Assembly (NCBI GenBank): GCA_902773035.1
Contig: CACYDB010000007.1
Coordinates: 1 to 20,118, forward strand
Length of the DNA: 20,118 nucleotides
Origin: an uncultured Ruminococcus sp.
GTDB lineage: Bacteria > Bacillota > Clostridia > Oscillospirales > Acutalibacteraceae
Direction of reading: 5' to 3'
Shown: piece by piece, positions 13,028 to 20,118 of the stretch
Layout: each line of letters begins with the position of its first letter
Numbering within the stretch: the first letter of the stretch is position 1
Position numbers and translations under genes: made by a program
The notes under the pieces: generated by a model
Database searches by the model: none
What the model saw: only the letters and a program-made list of their open reading frames with translations
What the model was told of the DNA's origin: nothing

Positions 13028-14446
13028 ATGAAAAGAATCCCAAAGATTTTGTTTTTCATCGTTGCCATACTTATCCTTGCTTTCTCCTTCACTTCGATAT
13101 TCGGAGTAACCTATTACGTAGGTGATAACAAGGAGACTGTAGTCAAGGGTATTACTGACATTCGATGGGGCACAGACATCAGGGGCGGCGTTGAGGCTAC
13201 ATTTGAGCCCGCAAACGATTATAACGCAACTGATGAGCAGTTAGAGGCTGCTAAATCTATCATTGAAGTTCGTATGGTAAGCTCAGGAATTACCGACTAC
13301 GAGCTTTACGCTGATAACAACACAGACCGTATCATCGTTCGTTTCCCCTGGAAAGAGGACGAAAAGGATTTCGACGTAGAGAAGGCTATCGAGGAAATCA
13401 GCTCAACTGCTGAGCTTACCTTCCGTCCCGGCAACAGCTACGCGAAAACCTCAATCGGTTCCGACGGTGAGTACGTTTATCAGACTCCGACAGGCGACAC
13501 AGAGACTGTCCTGATGGACGGTTCCGCGGTTAAGAAGGCTCAGGCGGGTATCGACTCCAGCGCTCAGAGCTCAAACAACAAGTCAAACTACGTTGTTTCT
13601 CTTGAGCTCAACGACGAAGGCGCCAAGACATTCGCCGACATCACAGAGAAGTACACCAGTCAGGTTGTATCTATCTGGATGGATGACGTAATGCTTTCCG
13701 CTCCTACGATTCAGGAGAAGATTTCCGGCGGTAAGGCTCAGATCTCCGGCGACTTTACAGCTGAAGAGGCTACAAAGCTTGCCGACCGTATCAACGCCGG
13801 CGCGCTTCCGTTCAAGCTTGAGACTGTAACCTACGGTTCAATCTCCGCTTCACTCGGTGAGAACTCTCTCGTAGCTATGGGTTACGCGGGAATTATCGCG
13901 TTCTGCCTTATCATCGTATTTATGATCTTTATGTACCGCTTACCCGGCTTTATCGCTTGCATCGCGCTTACAGGTCAGATGGGTATTACTATCGCGGCTA
14001 TCTCGGGTTACTTCCCGGTATTCAATTCCTTCACAATGACGCTTCCCGGTATCGCGGGTCTTATCCTTTCAATCGGTATGGGTGTTGACGCGAACGTTAT
14101 CACATCCGAGCGTATCATTGAGGAAATGCGTTCCGGTCGTACTCTCGACGGCGCTCTCGACAGAGGTACAAAGAGCTCACTTACCGCTATCATCGACGGT
14201 AATATGACAATCGTAATTGTCGCTTTAATTCTCCTTCTTGTATTTGGTCCGTTCAACGTTCTTTCGTTCATCTTCGGTCAGTCTACAACAGGTACGATCT
14301 ACTCGTTCGGTTATACACTTCTCATGGGTGTTATTTCCAACTTCATTATGGGCGTAGGCCTCAGCCGTGTAATGCTCAGAGCTGTAGCAGGCTACAAGTG
14401 GGCTCGCCACAAGTGGTTGTTTGGAGGTGCTAAGGATGGCAAATAA
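13028..14446 (+). CDS. secD: Protein translocase subunit SecD
   Basis: The 472-residue membrane protein couples the proton-motive force to late steps of Sec-dependent protein export with SecF. The first membrane helix is residues about 7-27. The signature GTDIRGGVEATF is at about 48-59, followed by the periplasmic-type P1 domain with ADRINAGALPFKLE before the membrane block. Five helices lie from about residue 280 to the end, with GLILSIGMGVDANVITSERIIEEMRSGR, the conserved proton-path and RND-like region. It is shorter than Escherichia coli SecD (615) and unfused, unlike the single SecDF of Bacillus. GGAGG (13015-13019) lies 8 bases before ATG 13028; the in-frame TTG at 13013 overlaps the ribosome binding site. 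It overlaps secF by 11 bases. Confidence 0.96.
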   Translation: MKRIPKILFFIVAILILAFSFTSIFGVTYYVGDNKETVVKGITDIRWGTDIRGGVEATFEPANDYNATDEQLEAAKSIIEVRMVSSGITDYELYADNNTDRIIVRFPWKEDEKDFDVEKAIEEISSTAELTFRPGNSYAKTSIGSDGEYVYQTPTGDTETVLMDGSAVKKAQAGIDSSAQSSNNKSNYVVSLELNDEGAKTFADITEKYTSQVVSIWMDDVMLSAPTIQEKISGGKAQISGDFTAEEATKLADRINAGALPFKLETVTYGSISASLGENSLVAMGYAGIIAFCLIIVFMIFMYRLPGFIACIALTGQMGITIAAISGYFPVFNSFTMTLPGIAGLILSIGMGVDANVITSERIIEEMRSGRTLDGALDRGTKSSLTAIIDGNMTIVIVALILLLVFGPFNVLSFIFGQSTTGTIYSFGYTLLMGVISNFIMGVGLSRVMLRAVAGYKWARHKWLFGGAKDGK

Positions 14447-15413
14447 GATTACTAAGCAGTCTTATGAGGAGAAGCTCCTCGTAAGAGGCAAAAAGGCAAA
14501 GGGCTTTTACGAGCACAGAAAAGTTTTCTTCGTAATTTCTCTCGCTATTATCCTTATCGGTATTGTCTGTAACTTTATCTTTGGCACAACTCTTGACATC
14601 CAGTTCTCCGGTGGTTCTATGATCAAGTACAGCTACACCGGAAAGCTCAATGACAAAGAGCTCAAGACACTTGTTCAGAACAAAACTCCTGACGATGTAG
14701 TTACATTCTCGGATTCTCAGGACCTTGTTAATAATAAGAATATTCTTACGGTTCAGTTCTCAGGTACTGACACTATCTCTACAGATTTACAGAAATCCAT
14801 CACAACAAGCATTCAGGAGAAATTCCCCGACAACAACTTCAAGCTTGAGCAGTCAAGCTCGGTTGACGCGACAATGGGCTTCAGCTTCCTGCTTAAGTGT
14901 ATCGCCGCTGTTGCTCTCGCGGGCGTTCTGATGGTACTTTATGTAACAATTCGATTCAAGAAGATCGGCGGTCTTTCAGCCGGTGTATTCGGTCTTGTCG
15001 CGTTGTTCCATGACCTTGCTATCATCTACTTCTTCTATGTTATCTTCCGTATGCCGATCGACTCGAGCTTTATGGCGGTTGCGCTTATGCTCCTCGGTTA
15101 CTCACTGAACGATACCGTTGTAGTTTACGACCGTGTTCGTGAGGAGAGAAAGAACCTAGGCTACAAGGCTGACATCAAGGATATATTCAACGTTGCTTCA
15201 ACAAAGGTTATGCGCCGTACAATCATCACATCAATCACAACGATCGCGGCTGTAACTACTGTTTATGTAACAGCTATCTTCTTTAACCTTGACTCTGTTA
15301 AGGCTTTTGCGCTTCCTATGATCGTAGGTCTTGTATCAGGTTGTTATTCATCACTCTGTATCGCAGGTCCTCTCTGGGTTTCGTGGAAAAAGAGAAGCAA
15401 GGAAGAAAAATAA
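14436..15413 (+). CDS. secF: Protein translocase subunit SecF
   Basis: The 325-residue partner of SecD has a first membrane helix at about 31-50. The family motif TLDIQFSGGSMIKYSY follows at about 52-67 (D-x-x-F-x-G-G form). A short extracytoplasmic domain and five further helices starting at VDATMGFSFLLKCIAAVALAG complete it. It includes LLGYSLNDTVVVYDRVREERKN, the conserved SecF cytoplasmic loop. The start ATG 14436 follows GGAGGT (14423-14428) and lies inside the last codons of secD (11-base overlap), indicating translational coupling. The in-frame TTG at 14421 is excluded because it overlaps the ribosome binding site. A strong terminator ends the operon. Confidence 0.96.
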   Translation: MANKITKQSYEEKLLVRGKKAKGFYEHRKVFFVISLAIILIGIVCNFIFGTTLDIQFSGGSMIKYSYTGKLNDKELKTLVQNKTPDDVVTFSDSQDLVNNKNILTVQFSGTDTISTDLQKSITTSIQEKFPDNNFKLEQSSSVDATMGFSFLLKCIAAVALAGVLMVLYVTIRFKKIGGLSAGVFGLVALFHDLAIIYFFYVIFRMPIDSSFMAVALMLLGYSLNDTVVVYDRVREERKNLGYKADIKDIFNVASTKVMRRTIITSITTIAAVTTVYVTAIFFNLDSVKAFALPMIVGLVSGCYSSLCIAGPLWVSWKKRSKEEK

Positions 15414-15420
15414 AACTATT

Positions 15421-15450
15421 AAAGGACTGCTTCGGCAGTCCTTTTCTTTA
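15421..15450. terminator. Bidirectional UUCG-loop terminator between secF and the DUF4363 gene
   Basis: AAAGGACTGC (15421-15430) and GCAGTCCTTT (15435-15444) form a perfect 10-bp stem closed by a TTCG loop inside C-G, an extra-stable tetraloop. TTCTTTA follows on the + strand. The minus strand reads the same stem followed by AATAGTTTTATTTTT, so it can also end the convergent DUF421-DUF4363 transcript. Confidence 0.92.
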
Positions 15451-15453
15451 TCC

Positions 15454-15837
15454 TTATAGAATATTTCTGAAACTAAGTTGCTCGCGAGCTTTAAGTATCG
15501 TGAGCATTTTTATTACCTCTTTTGAAGTCGCTAGATAATTCGTCTTATCTCTCTGCTTTATATATTCGCCCATAACCGCGAGCTTGCAGTTGATTTTTTC
15601 CAAATCATCGTGCCTGTAGTAGCAGTATACAACATTTGACGTATTCTCAATAAACTCCCTGTCCATTCTTTCACAAATATCATACGCCCTTTTATATTCA
15701 CCCTGTGTTACATTCTTATCAATAATTTCAAGCTCATTTAGCCTGTTATCAACTCTCGCGCTTATGTCATAAACCTCAACGGCTCCCGTGATTATACCGA
15801 CAACAAAAAGCGCCAGCGCTATATAAATCCTCTTCAT
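15454..15837 (-). CDS. DUF4363 family membrane-anchored protein
   Basis: The 127-residue protein has one N-terminal membrane helix (residues about 4-22, IYIALALFVVGIITGAVEV) and a helical, charged extracytoplasmic domain (residues about 25-115) with NELEIIDKNVTQGEYKRAYDICERMDREF. This is the typical layout of DUF4363 proteins of Clostridia. Function is unknown. Its ATG shares four bases (ATGA, 15834-15837) with the stop of the DUF421 gene, so they are translationally coupled, with AAGGT upstream of the ATG as ribosome binding site. The pairing suggests that the two proteins work together at the membrane, but that is inference. Confidence 0.75.
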   Translation of the reverse strand: MKRIYIALALFVVGIITGAVEVYDISARVDNRLNELEIIDKNVTQGEYKRAYDICERMDREFIENTSNVVYCYYRHDDLEKINCKLAVMGEYIKQRDKTNYLATSKEVIKMLTILKAREQLSFRNIL

Positions 15838-16505
15838 TTTACCTTATCTATAATTTTATATTCTCCCTTTTTATTGTATGTCATAATAAAAACATCCCGC
15901 GGCACAGTATTCCGCTTGCTCAATATTCTCTTTATTTCCTTCTCGCTCGTACCGCACAGGCTGATCGAGTTTGACAAGAATTCACCGTCGCTGATTACCA
16001 CCGTTTCAAGCCCCGTATCGTCGATTGTAAGATTCATATCCTCAGCCGTGGGGTTACGCTTCCCGGGCTTTTGAAGAACACTCAGCTTACCATTTGTTTC
16101 CGCTATACAGTATTCAACATCCTCAATCGAAAAAACACCAAGTTGCCTTAATTGAACGCATAAATCTTCAATCGTGATTCTCAGCGACCGCATTTTATCC
16201 TGTTTAAGCTCACCGTTTTCAATTACGACCACGGGATTTCCGCAAATGATCCGCCTGAATCTTGAACTCTTCATCATAAAAACACTGACGATTATCTCCA
16301 TCGAAACCAGAATCAACGTCGGTATGATCCCCGACAGCATCGGCTTATCATTACTTTCCATCGGCAGAGAAGCTATATCCGCTATCAACAGCGTAATCAC
16401 AAGCTCCGACGGTTGCAAATCGCTTATCTGCCGTTTTCCCATAAGCCTCACGCTGAACACAACGAAAATATAAAGTATTACAGTTCTGATTATAGTAATA
16501 AGCAT
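15834..16505 (-). CDS. DUF421/YetF-family membrane protein
   Basis: The 223-residue protein has three membrane helices in the first about 85 residues with the family motif VRLMGKRQISDLQPSELVITLLIADIASLPM. A cytoplasmic YetF-type C-terminal domain follows, containing IENGELKQDKMRSLRITIEDLCVQLRQLGVFSIEDVEYCIAETNGKLSVL. Related proteins (YetF, YdfS and 2Duf of Bacillus species) sit in the spore inner membrane and affect spore resistance; others are housekeeping, so a spore role here is only suggested by the divergent germination genes. I chose ATG 16505 because GGTGG precedes it by 5 bases; an in-frame ATG at 16562 adds 19 non-conserved residues without a ribosome binding site and would overlap the divergent gene region. 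Confidence 0.85.
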   Translation of the reverse strand: MLITIIRTVILYIFVVFSVRLMGKRQISDLQPSELVITLLIADIASLPMESNDKPMLSGIIPTLILVSMEIIVSVFMMKSSRFRRIICGNPVVVIENGELKQDKMRSLRITIEDLCVQLRQLGVFSIEDVEYCIAETNGKLSVLQKPGKRNPTAEDMNLTIDDTGLETVVISDGEFLSNSISLCGTSEKEIKRILSKRNTVPRDVFIMTYNKKGEYKIIDKVK

Positions 16506-16582
16506 TATACCACCATATTTAATATTAGCCCGAAACTCTGAATAATACACGCCCAATGGCAAAAATTAAATCAGGTGATAAA

Positions 16583-18034
16583 ATGTATACTTTATTAAAG
16601 GATAATCTTGATTATCTCAAAAACCTTACAGGCGGTTCAGCCGACTTTACAGTCAGAGAGCTGACTCTCAGCAATAACGCGGAAATCGCGATTATTACAA
16701 CCGAGGGAATGAGCGATAAGGAGAGCTTGACGCTTTCCGTGATTAATCCTCTGCTCAGCCACAGCTACAGCAAAACAAAAACAGAGCTCTTTGATTATAT
16801 TTTCAACAACGTAATCAGCAACGCCGAGGTCTCCGAGGTTACTTCCTTTGACGACGTATTGACTCTCTCGATGTCAGGCTTCGCGATACTGGCTGTAGAC
16901 GGATGTAATAAAATGCTCTCAATAGGCGTTCAGGGCTACTCTCACCGCGGAATCACCGAGCCTGAAAGCGAGCTCGTTCAGCGCGGAAGCCGCGAGGGTT
17001 TTACGGAGGCGCTGCGAGTAAATATGACGCTAATCAGACGTAGAATGAAGAATCCCTCACTGGTCTTTGAAACCTCAACCGTCGGCAGCGAGTCAAATAC
17101 TGAAATTTGCGTTTGCTATTTAAAGGATAAAGCCACGCCGAAGTCCGTCAACGAAGTTAAAAGCCGCCTAAAAGCCTGCGATCTAAAGGTGCTCCTCGGA
17201 AGCGGATACCTTGTTCCGTATCTCGAGGACAGCGGAAAGAATGAGATTTTCACAGGAGTCGGCATAACCGAACGACCTGACACTCTCTGCGGAAAGCTGA
17301 TAGAGGGGAGAATAGGCATAATTGTTGACGGCACACCGTCCGTACTGGTAATCCCGCATCTGTTCGTTGAGAATTTCCAGTCGATTGACGATTATTCCAA
17401 CCGTCCGTATTTCGCGACAATTACGCGAATACTAAAATACTTTTCTTACCTTGTATCCGTACTCTTCCCGGGAATGTATATCGCGCTCGTGACCTTTCAT
17501 CCCGAATATTTCCCGTCCGTACTCCTGAAAAATATTACCGAGTCAATCGACCATACACCCCTGCCGCCCTTACTGGAGGTCTTGATGATCGACTTTATCT
17601 ATGAAATTATGCGTGAAGCGGGCTTACGACTTCCCAAGGTTCTCGGTCACGCCGTTAGTATTGTCGGAGCGCTCGTAATAGGCGACTGCGCGATTACCGC
17701 GGGACTGATTGGCGCGCCGACTCTTATGGCTGTAGCGGTCGCGGCGATTTGCAGTTATGTAATACCCGATTTGTATCCGCAGATAACAGTGCTGAGACTT
17801 TCATTTATCATTATAGGAGGAATCCTCGGAGTGTGGGGAATAGTTATGCTCTCAGCCGTAGCGCTGATATTTATGTGCTCAAAATCCACCCTCGGTGTAA
17901 TCTTTGTAACTCCCGTTACTCCTTTCTCAAAAAAGAATATGCGTGACGTATTTGTCAGACTCGGCTGGAAGAAGTTGTCAAAATATAATATGAACGTCCA
18001 GAACCTAAAGGGAGGCAGTGTATATGAAGAATAA
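16583..18034 (+). CDS. GerA/SpoVAF-family spore germination protein (receptor A subunit)
   Basis: The 483-residue protein has a soluble N-terminal half with DGCNKMLSIGVQGYSHRGITEPESELVQRGSREGFTEALRVNMTLIRRRMKNPSLVFE, the most conserved stretch of the GerA family (E-P-x-x-E-x-x-x-R-G-x-x-x-G-F-x-E). A membrane half starts at residue about 283 (ILKYFSYLVSVLFPGMYIALVTFHPE) and has about five helices, including PPLLEVLMIDFIYEIMREAGLRLPK and a glycine-rich segment. GerA A subunits sit in the spore inner membrane and trigger germination on sensing nutrients; SpoVAF is a close paralogue. The adjacent GerB-type gene favours a receptor subunit. AGGTG (16573-16577) supports ATG 16583; the ATG at 16556 has no ribosome binding site. 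No GerC lipoprotein gene is nearby. Confidence 0.9.
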   Translation: MYTLLKDNLDYLKNLTGGSADFTVRELTLSNNAEIAIITTEGMSDKESLTLSVINPLLSHSYSKTKTELFDYIFNNVISNAEVSEVTSFDDVLTLSMSGFAILAVDGCNKMLSIGVQGYSHRGITEPESELVQRGSREGFTEALRVNMTLIRRRMKNPSLVFETSTVGSESNTEICVCYLKDKATPKSVNEVKSRLKACDLKVLLGSGYLVPYLEDSGKNEIFTGVGITERPDTLCGKLIEGRIGIIVDGTPSVLVIPHLFVENFQSIDDYSNRPYFATITRILKYFSYLVSVLFPGMYIALVTFHPEYFPSVLLKNITESIDHTPLPPLLEVLMIDFIYEIMREAGLRLPKVLGHAVSIVGALVIGDCAITAGLIGAPTLMAVAVAAICSYVIPDLYPQITVLRLSFIIIGGILGVWGIVMLSAVALIFMCSKSTLGVIFVTPVTPFSKKNMRDVFVRLGWKKLSKYNMNVQNLKGGSVYEE

Positions 18035-18956
18035 CCGTGTTACCGTCACTCAGTTCTGGGTAAGTATGCTCATATGCTCCCTCTATGCGATCCTGTTCTG
18101 TAGCAAAACACCTTCCGTATGGAGCTTTTTACTCACCGCAATTGCCGTATTATTCAACATTTACACATTTAATTATTATAACGGCAAGTCCTCTGCGATT
18201 TTAAGAATAATCACAGCGGTGTATTTCACGGTTATAATCATTATATCCGTCGTAAGATTCAACGAATATATGTACAAGGCGCTCGGATACGGACCGTACT
18301 GGCTTATTACGATTATAATGCTCGCGTTTGTATTCTTCTGTACAGTCAAGGGCTTGGAGCCTGTCGCGAGAGCGGCGGGTATTATAATCTTCTTTATACT
18401 CGCGGCGCTGATTTATATTTTTGTATGCTGCTATAACTTTACCGCGTTTACTGTAAGCGCTGAGTTAAGCTTCAATTTCTATTATCCCTTGATTTTACTT
18501 TTCCCGTCAGCCTGCTATATCCGTTTCAAAGACAATATAATTCCTCACAAGAATTATATGCGCTTGATATATGCCGCTATAACTCTTTCTGTTATGGCGT
18601 ATTTTATGTGTTTATCCGCGGGACAGGCGGGGGAGTTCCCTTTTCAGATAATCCCCGAGCGAGCGTATATAGACGTTTTCCGCGGAGCAGACTGTATGCT
18701 TCTTGAGATCCTGACAGTCGCGGGCTTGTATATAGCGGCAATCGTAATTATCGCGCTTTTCGGCAAATGTAAGAAAAAATATACTCCAAAGCTTTTATAT
18801 CTCGCTTTGATATACTTTATATCGCTGATTTGTCTGTATATCAACGCCGTAAAAGCAGTACTTTGCGATAATATCTTTATCATTTCCGTCATAGTTATAT
18901 TTGTGTCGACTGTAACATTTGAGATTATTAAATCGAAGATGAATAAAAATTCATAA
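18024..18956 (+). CDS. GerB-family spore permease, short and divergent
   Basis: The 310-residue protein is almost entirely hydrophobic, with 9-10 predicted membrane helices. GerB-type features are VKGLEPVARAAGIIIFFIL (residues about 112-130) and the stretch FPFQIIPERAYIDVFRGADCMLLEILTVAGLYIAA (about 208-242). Family members belong to the amino acid-polyamine-organocation superfamily and form the B subunit of germinant receptors that binds the nutrient. The usual length is about 360 residues, so this one is short. Similarity is weaker than for the A subunit, and the assignment leans on position. AGGGAGG (18009-18015) lies 8 bases before ATG 18024; the gene overlaps the A-subunit gene by 11 bases, indicating coupling. 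The next gene is hprK, not a GerC lipoprotein gene. Confidence 0.75.
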   Translation: MKNNRVTVTQFWVSMLICSLYAILFCSKTPSVWSFLLTAIAVLFNIYTFNYYNGKSSAILRIITAVYFTVIIIISVVRFNEYMYKALGYGPYWLITIIMLAFVFFCTVKGLEPVARAAGIIIFFILAALIYIFVCCYNFTAFTVSAELSFNFYYPLILLFPSACYIRFKDNIIPHKNYMRLIYAAITLSVMAYFMCLSAGQAGEFPFQIIPERAYIDVFRGADCMLLEILTVAGLYIAAIVIIALFGKCKKKYTPKLLYLALIYFISLICLYINAVKAVLCDNIFIISVIVIFVSTVTFEIIKSKMNKNS

Positions 18957-18982
18957 TCTGAAAACTTTTTGCTCAAATTATC

Positions 18983-19011
18983 TTTTCAAATTGGTAATTA
19001 TGTAGTATAAT
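18983..19011 (+). promoter_or_regulatory. Probable promoter of hprK
   Basis: A perfect TATAAT (19006-19011) has TTTTCA (18983-18988) 17 bases upstream, matching four of six -35 positions. The start would be near 19018, giving a leader of about 78 bases. No hairpin terminator for gerB is seen between 18957 and the promoter. Confidence 0.5.
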
Positions 19012-19095
19012 ATACTCTGTATAGTGTGCACGTATGTCAAATCAATAATTATAACAATTGACAACGTGAAATATTACCACAAAGGCGGGGTAAAT

Positions 19096-20061
19096 ATGTC
19101 TCAAGGTTTTACAGTATCGCTCAAAAAGATTATCGACCATCTGTCGCTTAATCCTCTTTATATGCCCTCGGATCCCGAGGAGATTATGATAAGCAACAGC
19201 GACATCAGCCGTCCGGGCTTACAGCTTACGGGTTACTTTGATTTCTTTGATAAAACGCGTATTATGGTTTTCGGCAATACCGAGTTCTCATACCTCTCGA
19301 GATTCGGCGTCGAACAGCAGCAGCACGTTATCAACAGCATCTTCCAGTTCGGACCTCCCGCTGTAATTCTGTGCAGAAACTATGAGCTTACAGACGCTAT
19401 GATGCGATGCGCTACCGAGTACAGTATTCCGATTCTGCAATCGTCCGAGAATACCTCGATCGTTACCGCGGGAATAGTTACCTTCCTTTCCTCAGAGCTC
19501 GCTCCCAGAATCACTCGTCACGGAGTTCTGGTCGAGGTATACGGCGAGGGTTGTCTTATCATCGGCGACAGCGGCGTAGGTAAGAGTGAAACGGCGATTG
19601 AGCTTATCAAGCGTGGTCATCGCCTTATTGCCGATGACGCGGTTGAAATCAGGAAAATCAACAATACCACTCTGATCGGTCAGTCGCCTCAGAACATCAG
19701 GCACTTTGTAGAGCTCAGAGGCGTGGGCATTATTAACGCGAGAAATCTTTTCGGTATGGGCTCGATAAAGCTCAGTGAGAAGATCGATATGGTAATTAAC
19801 CTTGAGTTATGGGACGGCAAGAAGGTCTATGAGCGAATGGGACTTGAAAACGAGTACATAAGCATACTCGGCGTTCAGGTGCCGATTATGACGATCCCCG
19901 TAAAACCGGGCCGTAACCTTTCCAATATTATCGAGGTTGCCGCTATGAACAACAGACAGAAGAAAATGGGTTATAACGCTGCCAAGGAGCTTCTTTCAAA
20001 TCTCGGTATGTCCTACGATGTAGATGAAAGCAGCGGAAAAACAAACATAGGCTGGGAGTGA
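19096..20061 (+). CDS. hprK: HPr kinase/phosphorylase
   Basis: The 321-residue bifunctional enzyme phosphorylates Ser46 of the phosphotransferase protein HPr and also removes that phosphate. It controls carbon catabolite repression through CcpA in Firmicutes. It has the N-terminal domain, then Walker A GDSGVGKS at residues 157-164 followed by ETAIELIKRGHRLIADDAVEI. The HprK signature VELRGVGIINARNLFGMGSI is next, and the C-terminal block VKPGRNLSNIIEVAAMNNRQKKMGYNAA completes it. Length is close to the usual 310. GGCGGGG (19084-19090) sits 5 bases before ATG 19096; an in-frame GTG at 19024 would add 24 residues lacking family similarity. The next gene starts 6 bases after the stop. Confidence 0.96.
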   Translation: MSQGFTVSLKKIIDHLSLNPLYMPSDPEEIMISNSDISRPGLQLTGYFDFFDKTRIMVFGNTEFSYLSRFGVEQQQHVINSIFQFGPPAVILCRNYELTDAMMRCATEYSIPILQSSENTSIVTAGIVTFLSSELAPRITRHGVLVEVYGEGCLIIGDSGVGKSETAIELIKRGHRLIADDAVEIRKINNTTLIGQSPQNIRHFVELRGVGIINARNLFGMGSIKLSEKIDMVINLELWDGKKVYERMGLENEYISILGVQVPIMTIPVKPGRNLSNIIEVAAMNNRQKKMGYNAAKELLSNLGMSYDVDESSGKTNIGWE

Positions 20062-20067
20062 TACATA

Positions 20068-20118
20068 ATGAGAATCGTAGCGGATACCCATACCCATACC
20101 ATTGCGTCAACCCATGCC
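20068..20118 (+). CDS. PHP-domain phosphatase/phosphoesterase, YcdX-like (3' end outside the window)
   Basis: Only the first 17 codons are visible: MRIVADTHTHTIASTHA. The D-x-H-x-H-T motif is the first metal-binding motif of the PHP fold, and HT-x-A-S-T-H-A matches the start of E. coli YcdX and its relatives, trinuclear-metal phosphatases. It begins 6 bases after the hprK stop, with GGGAG (20054-20058) as ribosome binding site inside hprK, so it is the second gene of an hprK operon. In several Clostridia hprK is followed by a PHP gene and then by murB, which fits. The catalytic remainder is not seen. Confidence 0.75.
   Translation, partial: MRIVADTHTHTIASTHA

Noticed and set aside
12961..13033. 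Minimal leader ORFs in the secDF leader (ATG-TAA, ATG-TAC-AGC-TGA, ATG-GCA-TGA)
   Set aside because: They are too short for an arrest peptide, lack spaced ribosome binding sites, and are expected by chance; I do not claim a SecM/VemP-type peptide.
16506..16562. Longer start of the DUF421 protein at 16562
   Set aside because: The 19 extra residues are polar and precede the usual first membrane helix; the ribosome binding site favours 16505.
16506..16582. Sigma-F/G-like elements in the DUF421/GerA divergent region
   Set aside because: AT-rich matches such as GAATAATA (16540-16547) exist, but no -35 partner at a proper distance is convincing.
19058..19071. Possible cre (CcpA) site upstream of hprK, TTGACAACGTGAAA
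   Set aside because: Too many mismatches to the cre consensus, including conserved flanking positions.
19024..19095. GTG start adding 24 residues to HprK
   Set aside because: It follows the predicted promoter too closely, lacks a ribosome binding site, and the added residues do not resemble HprK N-termini.
1..20118. CRISPR arrays, insertion sequences, tRNA or rRNA genes, prophage
   Set aside because: No regularly spaced repeats, transposase or integrase ORFs, cloverleaf sequences or rRNA signatures were seen on either strand.

Overview
The window looks like the chromosome of an anaerobic, spore-forming, fibre- or starch-associated Clostridia member, most likely Ruminococcaceae/Oscillospiraceae and Ruminococcus-like. 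The reasons are a type I dockerin on a secreted binding protein with a Thr/Glu/Pro linker, a set of Firmicutes sporulation and germination genes (a SpoVM-like peptide, SipL, SpoIVA, GerA/GerB), HprK, and unfused secD and secF. This placement is inferred from gene content, not from a search. I see no phage, transposon, CRISPR, rRNA or tRNA; apart from the secreted proteins this is core chromosome.

Bases 1-3482: the 3' part of a secreted parallel beta-helix protein with a Thr-rich tail converges on an RluA-type pseudouridine synthase, and a hairpin separates them. Upstream of the synthase, on the + strand, sit two genes short enough to be missed: a 47-residue membrane hairpin protein and a 29-residue peptide that aligns with SpoVM, the curvature-sensing anchor of the spore coat. 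A strong hairpin terminator follows.

Bases 3483-7959: a secreted CBM9-like protein with a dockerin has its own promoter and terminator. The sipL-spoIVA operon follows. SpoIVA is the coat-basement ATPase and SipL its LysM partner, so the spore-coat foundation genes lie within about 4.7 kb.

Bases 8101-15413: four units, each mostly with a promoter and a terminator. These are oadG-oadB (gamma and beta subunits of a sodium-pumping decarboxylase, with no alpha or biotin subunit nearby), a Wzz-like/CpsD tyrosine-kinase pair, a class Ic aminotransferase, and secD-secF. The secDF leader has a near-consensus promoter followed at once by two mutually exclusive hairpins, one of them terminator-like.

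Bases 15454-20118: a minus-strand DUF421-DUF4363 pair is divergent from a GerA-GerB pair that lacks a GerC gene. After them comes hprK, followed after 6 bases by the start of a YcdX-like PHP-domain gene that runs off the window.

The strongest candidates for a second look are the unannotated SpoVM-like peptide with its coupled membrane protein next to sipL-spoIVA, and the secDF leader.
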